Assembly (NCBI GenBank): GCA_003157485.1
Contig: PMJQ01000079.1
Span: forward strand, 770-46,145
Direction: 5' to 3'
DNA: 45,376 nt
From: Ignavibacteriota bacterium
GTDB lineage: Bacteria; Bacteroidota; Ignavibacteria; UBA10030; UBA6906
Position numbers and translations under genes: made by a program. The notes under the pieces were generated by a model. It ran no database searches, was not told the DNA's origin, and saw only the letters and a list, made by a program, of their open reading frames with translations. Below, piece by piece: positions 1-8,108 of this stretch (position 1 is its first letter; each line of letters begins with the position of its first letter).

Positions 1-344
1 ATCAGTGCCGCGACGACCCCCATCGGCTCGGCGATCGTGAAGATCTGGCGTTCCCGGTCCTCGGCGATGACGCCGACGGTCTTCAGGTCGCGGATCGACT
101 CCCAGATGCGCCGGGTGGCGAATTCGTTCTTTGTCTTCTTGTCCTCCGGTTTTCCGAACCCGGTCTCCTCCGAGGCAAGGCGTCCCAGCCGGGCTGCATC
201 GGCGAATCCCGCATCCGCCATCGCATGCGCGACCCGGTCGACCTGTTCCTGGGAGTAGCCGTGAAACTCGAGCTGCGCCTCCTTCGCCGCGGCGAGGAGA
301 TCCCTGACTTCCTGTATTGACGCGAGATCCCTGTCGAGTGCCAT
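1..344 (-). CDS. aldehyde dehydrogenase, acylating acetaldehyde-dehydrogenase type (N-terminal part)
   Basis: Only the first 114 codons are inside the window; the gene runs off the left edge. The translation begins [17 protein letters not shown] and contains EETGFGKPEDKKTKNEF, then KTVGVI and IAEPMGVVAAL. This pattern is typical of the N-terminal cofactor-binding half of CoA-acylating acetaldehyde dehydrogenases (EutE/MhpF/AdhE N-terminal type), which convert an aldehyde, CoA and NAD+ to acyl-CoA. The catalytic cysteine would lie outside the window, so the acylating assignment rests on N-terminal resemblance. The ATG shares one base with the ruvB stop (TGATG), and a GGAGG lies about 8 nt upstream inside ruvB, so it is probably translationally coupled to ruvB, an unusual partner for a metabolic enzyme. 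Confidence 0.75.
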   Translation of the reverse strand, partial: MALDRDLASIQEVRDLLAAAKEAQLEFHGYSQEQVDRVAHAMADAGFADAARLGRLASEETGFGKPEDKKTKNEFATRRIWESIRDLKTVGVIAEDRERQIFTIAEPMGVVAAL

Positions 345-1402
345 CAGAGGTTCCCTCCCTGGGAAAAAAGTCCCGGCTCTTCCGGTCGCCGCCGTTTCAT
401 CTTGAAGTGTCCGTAGCAGAGGTCCGTGGCTTCCCTGCCGCGGGGCGTGCGTTTGATGAACCCTTCCTGTATCAGGTACGGTTCATAGACCTCCTCGATG
501 GTGCCGGCTTCCTCGCCGACGGCGACGGCGAGCGTGTTGATTCCCACGGGTCCGCCGCCGTACTTTTCGATTATCGCAAGTATGATCCGCTTGTCCATTT
601 CGTCGAGTCCGTGCTCATCGACCTCGAGTTCCTGCAGTGCGTATGCGGCGACGGCCAGCGAGACGGCGCCGCCGTGCGCGGAAAGTTTCTTATCCGCCTG
701 CGCAAAATCCCTGCACCGCCGGAGGAGACGGTTCGCGATCCGGGGCGTTCCGCGGGACCGCCTGGCGATCTCGGCGAGCCCTCCGGTCTCCGAGTCGATG
801 CCGAGTATGTGCGCTGACCGGGCGAGGATTTTCTCGAGGACGTCGGAGGCGTAGTAGTCGAGCCTGTTCGTGATGCCGAATCGCCCCCTCAGGGGCGAGG
901 TGAGGAGCCCGGCACGCGTCGTCGCCCCTATGAGCGTGTACTTCGGGAGGCTGAGCTGCACCGTCCGCGCGCTTGGTCCCGAATCGATCATGATATCGAG
1001 CCTGTAGTCTTCCATCGCGGAGTAGAGGTACTCCTCGACGACCGGGTTAAGCCGATGGATCTCGTCGATAAACAGGACGTCTCCCTCCTCGAGGTTCGTC
1101 AGTATGCCTGCGAGATCTCCCGGTTTGTCGAGGACCGGCCCGGAGCTGATCCTGATCTTCACCCCCATCTCGGCGGCGATGATGTGCGCGAGCGTCGTTT
1201 TCCCCAGCCCCGGCGGGCCCGTGAGAAGGACATGATCGAGCGTCTCTCCCCTCCCGCGCGCTGCGTCGATGAAGACCCGCAGGTTCCTTGTGATCTTCTC
1301 CTGCCCGAAAAAGTCGCCGAATTTCAGGGGGCGGAGCGCCCGGTCGAACTCCACCTCGCCTTCAAGGCGCTCGGGAGCAGTGCTGTCGTGTTTGCGGATC
1401 AT
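344..1402 (-). CDS. ruvB: Holliday junction branch-migration ATPase RuvB
   Basis: 352 aa, normal for RuvB. RuvB is the hexameric AAA+ motor that, with RuvA, drives branch migration of Holliday junctions in recombinational repair. Visible features: the [12 protein letters not shown] entry motif (about residues 24-35), Walker A GPPGLGKT (62-69), Walker B with the DEIHRL sequence, the [19 protein letters not shown] stretch with sensor and arginine-finger residues, and a C-terminal winged-helix DNA-binding domain ending in RTPRGREAT. It is the third gene of a ruvC-ruvA-ruvB order, lies 54 nt after ruvA, and overlaps the following aldehyde dehydrogenase start by one base. Confidence 0.98.
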   Translation of the reverse strand: MIRKHDSTAPERLEGEVEFDRALRPLKFGDFFGQEKITRNLRVFIDAARGRGETLDHVLLTGPPGLGKTTLAHIIAAEMGVKIRISSGPVLDKPGDLAGILTNLEEGDVLFIDEIHRLNPVVEEYLYSAMEDYRLDIMIDSGPSARTVQLSLPKYTLIGATTRAGLLTSPLRGRFGITNRLDYYASDVLEKILARSAHILGIDSETGGLAEIARRSRGTPRIANRLLRRCRDFAQADKKLSAHGGAVSLAVAAYALQELEVDEHGLDEMDKRIILAIIEKYGGGPVGINTLAVAVGEEAGTIEEVYEPYLIQEGFIKRTPRGREATDLCYGHFKMKRRRPEEPGLFSQGGNL

Positions 1403-1456
1403 GCGACCATTGTAGTATTGCTCCCGCTCAAAGGCAAGTGGATGCCCGGCGCACCG

Positions 1457-2065
1457 TCACTGGGGTGCGTGCCGGAGTGCGGCTCGTATGAGCGATTCCA
1501 CTGTGGATTCGACATCGGGAGACTCCTGCAGGGCTCCCCGTATCGCCTTCTCCGCCGCCGGGCGGTTGTACCCGAGTGAGGTGAGCGCGAGGAGGGCTTC
1601 CGTGCGTATGCGGGATCCTTCGGGTGAGGAGCTCCCTCCGGCGGGAGCGGATGCGCCGTCAAGCCGCGAGATTTTGTCCCGGAGCTCGACGACAAGCCTC
1701 TCGGCGATCTTCCGGCCGACTCCCGGGATCGACGTGAGCGCGCCGGAATTCCCGGACAGTATGTGGCTCTTCAGGTCGGCCGTGCTGATTCCGGAGAGTA
1801 TCCCCTGCGCCATCTTCGGCCCGATGCCGTTGACCGATATCAGTATGCGGAAGAGATCCCGTTCTTCTTCCGTGAAAAACCCGTAGAGCTGGAGTGCGTC
1901 CTCGCGGACATGGAGATGCGTGAAAACCGAGACCGGGGATCCGGGTTCCGGCAGTCGTTCAAACGTGGGGAGGGGGACGCTGAGCGCGAATGAGACGCCG
2001 CCGACGTCCACGACGATTTCCGTGGGGGATTTCGCGGCGAGTCTCCCCGAAAGCCGCGCGATCAT
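1457..2065 (-). CDS. ruvA: Holliday junction DNA helicase subunit RuvA
   Basis: 202 aa. RuvA tetramers bind the four-way junction and load RuvB. The N-terminal OB-fold starts MIARLSGRLA. Two helix-hairpin-helix motifs are visible (VNGIGPKMAQGILSG near residue 80 and IPGVGRKIAERLVVEL near 114). After an Ala/Ser/Gly-rich linker, domain III (from about residue 150) is the RuvB-contacting three-helix part, containing ALTSLGYNRPAAEKAI. The start ATG overlaps the ruvC stop by 4 nt, indicating translational coupling. Confidence 0.97.
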   Translation of the reverse strand: MIARLSGRLAAKSPTEIVVDVGGVSFALSVPLPTFERLPEPGSPVSVFTHLHVREDALQLYGFFTEEERDLFRILISVNGIGPKMAQGILSGISTADLKSHILSGNSGALTSIPGVGRKIAERLVVELRDKISRLDGASAPAGGSSSPEGSRIRTEALLALTSLGYNRPAAEKAIRGALQESPDVESTVESLIRAALRHAPQ

Positions 2066-2658
2066 TGCACGATCCTTTCCGGGTGCGCAGCGACAAACGT
2101 CGACCAGCTCCTGTGTTTGACAGAGCGGCCGGCAAGCCTGTGCATGTGGCAGATCGCGATTGCGACGGCGTCGGAGGCATCGAGTCCCATGGGGGTGTCA
2201 TCGAGCGCGAGTATCGATCTGACCATGAAGCGAACCTGCTCCTTGGAAGCGGTTCCCTTCCCGGCGACGGCCTTCTTGACCTCCCGGGGGGAGTATTCCG
2301 TGACCTCGAGACCCCGTTCGACCGCGGCGAGCATCGCGACGCCGCGTGCGTGCCCAAGCTTGAGCGCGGACTGGGCGTTCTTCCCGTAAAACGCGGATTC
2401 GATGGCGAATTCGTCGGGGCGGCTCCGGTCGATCACCGCGGCGAGCTCACCGTGAATCCGCTGGAGGCGCAGGGCCATCGGCGAGGCTGCGTCGTTCCGG
2501 ATCGAGCCGCAGCCGACGAGCCTGAGACGCGTTCCGGTCCGCTCGACGATGCCGTAACCCGTGGCGAGCGTCCCGGGGTCGAGCCCGAGGACAACGACGG
2601 TCCCCGCCCCGCGCGCCCTCCGGTCCTCAGGTGTTGAGCGAGGCAAGTTCCTTTTCAT
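2062..2658 (-). CDS. ruvC: crossover junction endodeoxyribonuclease RuvC
   Basis: 198 aa. RuvC is the Mg-dependent dimeric resolvase that nicks Holliday junctions. The RNase H-like fold begins at VVVLGLDPGTLATGYGI with the first catalytic Asp; the AIESAFYGKN segment carries the catalytic Glu; and the C-terminal MGLDASDAVAIAICH carries the last two acidic residues. The protein has about 20 extra N-terminal residues (MKRNLPRSTPEDRRARGAG) compared with usual RuvC, and its ATG lies 32 nt inside the end of yebC. The only other in-frame start before the core is TTG at 2646, so overlap with yebC is unavoidable. The yebC-ruvC-ruvA-ruvB order is common in bacteria. Confidence 0.96.
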   Translation of the reverse strand: MKRNLPRSTPEDRRARGAGTVVVLGLDPGTLATGYGIVERTGTRLRLVGCGSIRNDAASPMALRLQRIHGELAAVIDRSRPDEFAIESAFYGKNAQSALKLGHARGVAMLAAVERGLEVTEYSPREVKKAVAGKGTASKEQVRFMVRSILALDDTPMGLDASDAVAIAICHMHRLAGRSVKHRSWSTFVAAHPERIVQ

Positions 2659-3388
2659 CGATGTCGAAGTTCGCGTAGACGTTCTGGACGTCGTCGTGCT
2701 CCTCGAAAGCCTCCAGAAGCTTCATGAGCTGCTCGGCTTCCCGACCCGTCACCTTGACGGTGTTCTGTGGCACCATCTGGAGCGCGGCGTGTTCGACGGT
2801 GATCCCTTTGTCATCCACCGCCTTTTTCACCGGATCGAACGTCTGCGGGGTCGTCGTAACGATGAATTCCGCATCGTCGCTCTGCAGGTCGTCGGCGCCG
2901 GCGTCGAGTATGATGCCAAGAAGATCGTCCTCGGTGAGCGGCGTCTTCTGCCCGGCCCGCGGAATCGTGATGATCCCTTTCTTATGGAACATCCAGCCTA
3001 CGCTCCCCGAGGTCCCCATGTTGCCGTTGTTGCGCGAGAAAATGTGGCGCACCTCGGAGACCGCCCTGTTGATGTTGTCGGTGACGACTTCCACGAGTAT
3101 GGCCACGCCCCCGGGGCCGTACCCCTCGTACGTGACTTCCTCGTAGGAGACGCCGGGGAGCTCACCCGTTCCTTTCTGGATGGCCCGTTTGATGTTGTCC
3201 GCCGGCATGTTCGATGCCTTGGAGGTCTGTATCGCAAGCCGGAGTCGCGGGTTCGCTTCGGGATTGCCCCCGCCGCTCCGCGCGGCAATCGTGATTTCCT
3301 TGATGAGGCGTGTGAAAAGGCGTCCGCGGGCGGCGTCGGTCGCCCCCTTCTTCCTCTTTATCGTTGCCCACTTTGAATGGCCGGACAT
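2627..3388 (-). CDS. yebC: YebC/TACO1-family translation/transcription factor
   Basis: 253 aa, normal for the family. It begins MSGHSKWATIKRKKGATDA and has RGRLFTRLIKEITIAAR and NMPADNIKRAIQKGTGEL, the family signature. YebC proteins were long annotated as transcriptional regulators; recent work links them to the ribosome and relief of stalling on difficult motifs such as polyproline. A good SD (AAGGAG) precedes the ATG. It is the usual upstream neighbour of ruvC and follows recJ after 24 nt. Confidence 0.95.
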   Translation of the reverse strand: MSGHSKWATIKRKKGATDAARGRLFTRLIKEITIAARSGGGNPEANPRLRLAIQTSKASNMPADNIKRAIQKGTGELPGVSYEEVTYEGYGPGGVAILVEVVTDNINRAVSEVRHIFSRNNGNMGTSGSVGWMFHKKGIITIPRAGQKTPLTEDDLLGIILDAGADDLQSDDAEFIVTTTPQTFDPVKKAVDDKGITVEHAALQMVPQNTVKVTGREAEQLMKLLEAFEEHDDVQNVYANFDIDEKELASLNT

Positions 3389-3412
3389 TGTCGGGGTCTC
3401 CTTACGCTCGTG

Positions 3413-5143
3413 TTACCGTAGGTCTTTGATTTTGAGTTGTGAAGGTGGATCCTGCGGACGGGTCCCGCCTGGGGGGACCCAGTCGTTCTCTTCTACCGTG
3501 AAGACACACTCGAGATTCTTTCGCTCCCCCTGGACGCGGCTGATAAGATGACCCAGTCCGAAACCGATGGCGTCGAACATGGCGCCGTTCTGCCGGACCC
3601 TGAACCGGAGATGGTTCTTGCCGACGACCCTGGGGTTCCCCGTCACGTCGAGCCCCCGGGCGATAAACGTGGGACGGGTGTTCCCGGGTCCGAACGGTGC
3701 GAACTCCCTGAGTATTCTGATGAAGCGCGGGGTCAGGTCGGCGAGCGTGATCTCGACGTCGACAAGGATTTCGGGCGTCTTCAGCTCGTCGGTCATCAGC
3801 TCTCCCACCGCCTGCTTGAACGCCTCCCGGAACTCATCAAGCCTGGAGAGCTCCACGGTGAGGCCCGCGGCGAACTTGTGCCCCCCGAACTGGATGATTT
3901 TGTCCTCGCAGCGCTTGAGCGCCTTGTAGACGTCGAACCCGGAGACGCTTCGGGCCGAGCCCTTGGCGACGCCGTCCACCGTCGACATCATGATCGACGG
4001 CTTGTAATACCTCTCCACCATGCGCGAGGCGACGATGCCGACGACGCCGGGGTGCCAGTGTTCCTGGTGCAGGACGATCGCCGGGTCGCTTTCCGTGTCC
4101 GGCTCTTCATCCGCGAGCCGCCGCGCTTCCGCGAACGTGTCCTCGTCGATCTTCCTCCGGTTCCTGTTCTCCTCCTCCAGGACCTGTGCAAGCTCCATTG
4201 CTTCCACGGGATCGGTGGATGTGAGGAGCCTGACCGCCCGCATTGCGTCTCCCAGCCTCCCCACGGCGTTGATTCTGGGGGCGAGGACGAATATGATCTG
4301 TCCCGTGGTGATGGCGCCGACCTTCAGTCCCGCGCTTTCGATGAGCGCCTTGATCCCGGGTCGGGGGGAGGCATTGATAAGCTCCAGCCCGATCCTCGAC
4401 ATGACCCTGTTTTCATCGACGAGGGGGACGATGTCGGCGGTGCTCGACAGCGTCACAAAGTCAAGGTACTTGTGGACGTCTCCGTCACGGCCCAGCCGGT
4501 GTGCGAGCCCCTGAATCAGTTTGAATCCGACGCCGCATCCGCAGAGGCTTTTGAAGGGGTAGGGATCCCCGGGCGTGATGGGGTCAAGAACGGCGAATCC
4601 CGGAGGGAGAACCGGTCCCGTCTCGTGGTGATCGCAGATGATCACGTCCAGCCCCAGTCCCCGCGCGTACTCGACCTGATCCACCGCGGTGATCCCGCAG
4701 TCGACGGCGAGGAATATCTTGACGCCGTCCGCTGCCGCCTTGTCGATTCCCTGGCGTGATATCCCGTACCCTTCTTTGATCCTGTCCGGGATGTAGAATT
4801 CGACGACGGCCCCGATTTCCTTGAGAAACAGGTAGAGCATCGCCGCGCCGTTCGTCCCGTCCACGTCATAGTCGCCGAAGACGAGGAAACGCTCTCCGGC
4901 GGTCACCCCCGCAATGATGCGGGTGACGGCCTTCTCCATCCCGCCAAGAAGGAAGGGGTCATGGAGAAGTTCGAGCGAAGGGCGGAAATAGGCTTTTGCC
5001 TTGTCGTAGTCGTCGATGCCGCGATGAACGAGAACCCTTGCGAGGGGTTCGGGGACGTTGATCTCACGGGAAAGGCGGGCGACAACGACGGCGTCCGGCG
5101 GATCGACGATCGTCCACCGGTGCTCCCTGACGGTAGAATTCAC
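3413..5143 (-). CDS. recJ: single-stranded-DNA-specific exonuclease RecJ
   Basis: 576 aa, typical length. RecJ is a 5'-3' ssDNA exonuclease of the DHH superfamily acting in RecF-pathway recombination and mismatch repair. Key motifs are FGDYDVDG (89-96), DCGIT (148-152) and CDHHETG with the DHH triad at 171-173, followed by the DHHA1 domain (around GGHKFAAGL) and a C-terminal OB-like domain (PTFIARGLDVTG). After the first motif the sequence is TNGAAML rather than the usual TSTALL type. The start is GTG, with GGGGAG 5 nt upstream. It is the first protein gene after rnpB on this strand. Confidence 0.96.
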   Translation of the reverse strand: MNSTVREHRWTIVDPPDAVVVARLSREINVPEPLARVLVHRGIDDYDKAKAYFRPSLELLHDPFLLGGMEKAVTRIIAGVTAGERFLVFGDYDVDGTNGAAMLYLFLKEIGAVVEFYIPDRIKEGYGISRQGIDKAAADGVKIFLAVDCGITAVDQVEYARGLGLDVIICDHHETGPVLPPGFAVLDPITPGDPYPFKSLCGCGVGFKLIQGLAHRLGRDGDVHKYLDFVTLSSTADIVPLVDENRVMSRIGLELINASPRPGIKALIESAGLKVGAITTGQIIFVLAPRINAVGRLGDAMRAVRLLTSTDPVEAMELAQVLEEENRNRRKIDEDTFAEARRLADEEPDTESDPAIVLHQEHWHPGVVGIVASRMVERYYKPSIMMSTVDGVAKGSARSVSGFDVYKALKRCEDKIIQFGGHKFAAGLTVELSRLDEFREAFKQAVGELMTDELKTPEILVDVEITLADLTPRFIRILREFAPFGPGNTRPTFIARGLDVTGNPRVVGKNHLRFRVRQNGAMFDAIGFGLGHLISRVQGERKNLECVFTVEENDWVPPGGTRPQDPPSQLKIKDLR

Positions 5144-5207
5144 ACAGACTCCCCGACTTCGATCCCGCGGCCCTCGCCCGGCAGTTGCGGCGGGCGGGAA
5201 AACGCGG

Positions 5208-5622
5208 TGCAGGTCTGTAAGCCGAATTCTGTCTGTTCCCCCGAAAGGGGGAAGAGGCAGCCATTTCTCTGGGCCGCGGATTGCTCCTTGGCTCTAGCGA
5301 CCTACCCGAGAGTGTCGTCATGTCAAAGGCGTGACGGTGAGACGAGCAGTCTCTCCTCTCTTATTTGGTCTTGCTCCGGGTGGGGTTTTTCGTGCCTCCG
5401 TCATTGCTGGCGGAGCGGTGAGCTCTTACCTCGCCTTTGCACCCTTACCCGCGGTCCGCGCGCCGAAGCGCCCGGTGCCGCCGGCGGTGTGTTTTCTGTG
5501 ACACTCTCCGTTCCCTTCCGCTTGGGCGGAAAGGACCCCCGCTGTTCACGGGGCACCCCGCTCTGTGGAGTTCGGACTTTCCTCATGGCACCCGAGAGCG
5601 CCACGCGGCTGCCCGACCTGCA
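5208..5622 (-). ncRNA. rnpB: RNase P RNA, bacterial type A-like
   Basis: Catalytic RNA of RNase P, which removes tRNA 5' leaders. On the minus strand it carries the conserved GAGGAAAGTCC / GAACTCCACAGAGCG block (plus-strand 5560-5584), the GAGGTAAGAGCTCACC block (about 5415-5432) and the 3' ACAGAATTCGGCTTAC block (about 5215-5232). The ends were set by P1 pairing: GCAGGUC at the 5' end (5621-5615) pairs with GACCUGC at the 3' end (5215-5209), with one more U-A pair outside. The length of about 415 nt fits. The exact ends are approximate. It lies between the RNase H-like gene and recJ, all on the minus strand. Confidence 0.95.
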
Positions 5623-5654
5623 TCGTTAATGTGGATTGTTAGTTAATGTTACAC

Positions 5655-6065
5655 TCATACGGGGATCTTCTCATCGATCCCCAGGTTCGCCAGCCTGTCG
5701 GCCTCCCGGTTTTCTTCCCGGGGGATGTGCGTGACCGAGCAGGGAAACGGGAGGGACTTCATCAGCGCGACGGCCCGCGCATGATGGGATTTCAACCCGC
5801 TGTCTTTGACGCGGTACCTTCCGTTGAGCTGGCGTACCATAAGTTCGCTGTCCGAATGGATGATCATGCGTGCGCACTCAAGGGAGGAGGCTCTCTCCAG
5901 GAGAGTCTCCATGGCGGTGTATTCGGCGACGTTGTTCGTGCAGACGCCGATGTAGCCGTGAAGCGAAAGAACGGTCTCCGACTTCTCGTCTCTGACGAGT
6001 ATGCCGATCCCCGCCTCCCCCGGGTTCCCACGGGACGCCCCGTCGGTGAAGGCGCGCAATATCAT
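5655..6065 (-). CDS. ribonuclease HI-family protein
   Basis: 136 aa. RNase H fold enzyme expected to cleave RNA in RNA-DNA hybrids. The acidic metal-binding residues are all present: D8 in FTDGASRGNPG, E48 in NNVAEYTA, D72 in IHSDSELMVRQL and D123 in READRLAN. The pattern is that of the short RNase HI family that lacks the basic protrusion of E. coli RnhA (Bacillus YpeP/archaeal type). Its ATG overlaps the stop of the zinc-ribbon protein gene by 4 nt (ATGA), placing it third in a nif3-zinc ribbon-RNase H operon. Confidence 0.92.
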   Translation of the reverse strand: MILRAFTDGASRGNPGEAGIGILVRDEKSETVLSLHGYIGVCTNNVAEYTAMETLLERASSLECARMIIHSDSELMVRQLNGRYRVKDSGLKSHHARAVALMKSLPFPCSVTHIPREENREADRLANLGIDEKIPV

Positions 6066-6793
6066 GCCGGGGAGGTGTTCCCCACCGCGATTTCGTCCGA
6101 GACGATGATGCGCCCGCAGTGTTCACAGAGGTAGATCTTGCTGTGCTGCCTCAGCTCCAGGATCTTCTGAGGCGGGACGCGCGCGAAGCACCCGCCGCAG
6201 GCCCCCCTGCGGACGGGGACGACGGCCATTCCTTTTTTTGCCTTGCGTATCCGTTCGTACTGGGCGAGATCCCCCTTGACGACCCTGTGGACGATCTTCT
6301 CGCGTTCGTGCCGCAGCTTTCCCTCTTCCTCTTCCGTGGTCTTCGAGACTTCCGCCAGCGCGGCCCGTTTTTCCGTGAGCACGGTCCCGAGTTCGCCGAG
6401 GCTCAGCTTGACGGTCTCGATGTCCGACCTGGCGAGCGTCGCCTTTCCTTCGAGCATCTCCATCTCTTTTTCGAGCCGGACGATGGTGTCCTGCGCCGAA
6501 TCCATCTCCCGTGTCAGCGCGTCATATTCGCGGTTGTTCCGTACCTGAAACTGCTGTGCCTTGTACTTTTCGGCCTTCTCTCTGAGCGCGATGATCTCGC
6601 CGTCCGCGTTGTCCCGCTGGGTGAACGCCGTTCTCATCGTGTTCTCGAGCGCCGCAAGCTGATCCTTCAGCGCGGTCTCCTGTGCCTCGAGCTCCCTGAT
6701 GCGGCCGGGGAGGTCACCCTTCAGCTCTTCAAGTTCATCAAGGTTGGAATCGATCTGTTGCAGCGCATACAGTTGCCGTAGCTTTGTTTCCAA
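6062..6793 (-). CDS. coiled-coil protein with C4-type zinc ribbon
   Basis: 243 aa. Residues 1-185 are almost entirely heptad-rich coiled coil (many Leu/Glu/Lys/Arg). The C-terminus is a zinc ribbon with C199-x2-C202 and C223-x2-C226. This is the conserved bacterial zf-RING_7/DUF164 family, long found next to Nif3-family genes; its cellular role is poorly defined, with nucleic-acid-related or secretion-associated roles proposed in different lineages. The start is TTG, with AGGAG 6-7 nt upstream, and the codon before it gives no alternative. It lies 20 nt after the Nif3-family gene. Confidence 0.9.
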   Translation of the reverse strand: METKLRQLYALQQIDSNLDELEELKGDLPGRIRELEAQETALKDQLAALENTMRTAFTQRDNADGEIIALREKAEKYKAQQFQVRNNREYDALTREMDSAQDTIVRLEKEMEMLEGKATLARSDIETVKLSLGELGTVLTEKRAALAEVSKTTEEEEGKLRHEREKIVHRVVKGDLAQYERIRKAKKGMAVVPVRRGACGGCFARVPPQKILELRQHSKIYLCEHCGRIIVSDEIAVGNTSPA

Positions 6794-6813
6794 TGAACGC
6801 TCCTTGGTAATTG

Positions 6814-7923
6814 TTACATATGCCCCCTGACCGGGTTCGTCGACTGTGATGCCGCACGAACCGGAATGCGTTCGCCGCGGCTCTGAATCTCCCGTCGCAG
6901 CCGCGCGACGACCGACGCGACGACCGGAATTTCTGTCTCGTAGTGCCCTGCGTCCACGAGGGCGATTGTCCCCTCCGCCTCCTGGTACGTGTGGTACCGG
7001 ACGTCGGCAGTGACGAACACGTCAGCGCCCGAGCGGACCGCATCGGGGAGGAGATCGCTTCCGCTCCCGCCGCAGAGCGCCACCTTCTGCACTGAGGAAC
7101 GGGGGTCGCCCGTCCATCGGAGCGCCGGTGCCCCGAGCGCCGAGCGGACTGTTGCGAGAAATTGTCTGAGCGTGACGCTCCGCCTGAGCGAGCCGATTGT
7201 TCCCATCCCGTATTCCGCCGACGTGTTTTCGAGCGGATAGACGTCGTAGGCGACTTCTTCGTACGGATGGGCCCCTATCATCGCGCGGACGACCTTTCCG
7301 ACCGTCCTGCGCGGCGCCGCCATTTCAAGCCTTACTTCCTCCACCTCTTCCAGCACCCCTTTCCGTCCGATGGCGGGGTGCGACGTCCCGGTCCCCCGGA
7401 ACGTCCCTCTTCCAGCCGTTCTAAACGAGCAATTCTCGTATTCTCCGATTCTTCCTCCCCCCGCCTCCGCCATTGCGGAGGCGACCCTGTCGGCGTGGGA
7501 AGGGGGGACGAACGTGACGATCTTGTCCTCGAGCGTGAACGGGGATTTCAGGAACCCTTCTACCGTGACCCCGAGCGCGTCCGCCAGTGCGAAGCTCGTT
7601 CCGTCCCGTGTGAAGTCGAGATTCGTATGTGCCGAATACAGGGCCACGCCCTTCCTGATCAGGGCGGCCAGGCATCTCTCCCGGGGCGTCCCGTTCGTCA
7701 CTGTACGCAAGGGGCGGAAGAGCAGAGGATGATGGCTGACGATGAGATTGGCTCCCCGCCTGATGGCCTCCCGAGCGATCCCCTCCGTGACGTCGAGTGC
7801 GACGAGTATACCCCGCAGGCGCGTTCCCGGATCGCCGGTCTGGAGCCCGACGTTATCGCGTTCCCACGCGATGTCCGGCGGCGCCCAGGCTTCCATGAAC
7901 TCCTGTATGTCCCTCACCTTCAC
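6814..7923 (-). CDS. Nif3-like dinuclear metal centre protein
   Basis: 369 aa, the long YqfO-like form. Two Nif3 lobes carry metal ligands: SHHPLLF (63-69), SAHTNLDF (97-104) and a C-terminal DAGHYETE. Between them (about 130-240) is the PII/CutA-like insertion seen in Bacillus YqfO, with HPYEEVAYDVYPLE. Annotation often reads GTP cyclohydrolase I type 2, but the true activity of most members is unknown. The start is GTG with AGGGGTGAG about 10 nt upstream. An intrinsic terminator ends only 17 nt before this start, leaving no room for a promoter between them. Confidence 0.92.
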   Translation of the reverse strand: MKVRDIQEFMEAWAPPDIAWERDNVGLQTGDPGTRLRGILVALDVTEGIAREAIRRGANLIVSHHPLLFRPLRTVTNGTPRERCLAALIRKGVALYSAHTNLDFTRDGTSFALADALGVTVEGFLKSPFTLEDKIVTFVPPSHADRVASAMAEAGGGRIGEYENCSFRTAGRGTFRGTGTSHPAIGRKGVLEEVEEVRLEMAAPRRTVGKVVRAMIGAHPYEEVAYDVYPLENTSAEYGMGTIGSLRRSVTLRQFLATVRSALGAPALRWTGDPRSSVQKVALCGGSGSDLLPDAVRSGADVFVTADVRYHTYQEAEGTIALVDAGHYETEIPVVASVVARLRREIQSRGERIPVRAASQSTNPVRGHM

Positions 7924-7940
7924 CGGAGGCTCACCCCTGA

Positions 7941-7973
7941 AAAATAAGTAGTCCCGCGATTGGGCGGGACTAC
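7941..7973 (-). terminator. intrinsic terminator between the REC-DHp gene and nif3-like gene
   Basis: Perfect 10-bp inverted repeat GTAGTCCCGC / GCGGGACTAC at 7948-7973 with a 6-nt loop, followed on the minus strand by TTATTTT (7947-7941). It would end transcripts from the REC-DHp gene. Because it sits directly in front of the nif3-like start codon it could also act as an attenuator. Confidence 0.8.
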
Positions 7974-8108
7974 GTTCGAACAGAATTCAAGACTGGCGAA
8001 ATATGGTTCTTATCCGTGTATGGCCTGCGTTTGACCATGGGGTCCGTGCAGTCATTGAATCAAGTGCTGTTCTTCAATATACGGAGGGCGGGCTAAAGAT
8101 GCAACATT

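Noticed and set aside
4961-5646. Several open frames across the RNase P RNA on both strands
   Set aside because: The region has all conserved RNase P RNA blocks and a matching P1 stem; the frames carry no protein signature.
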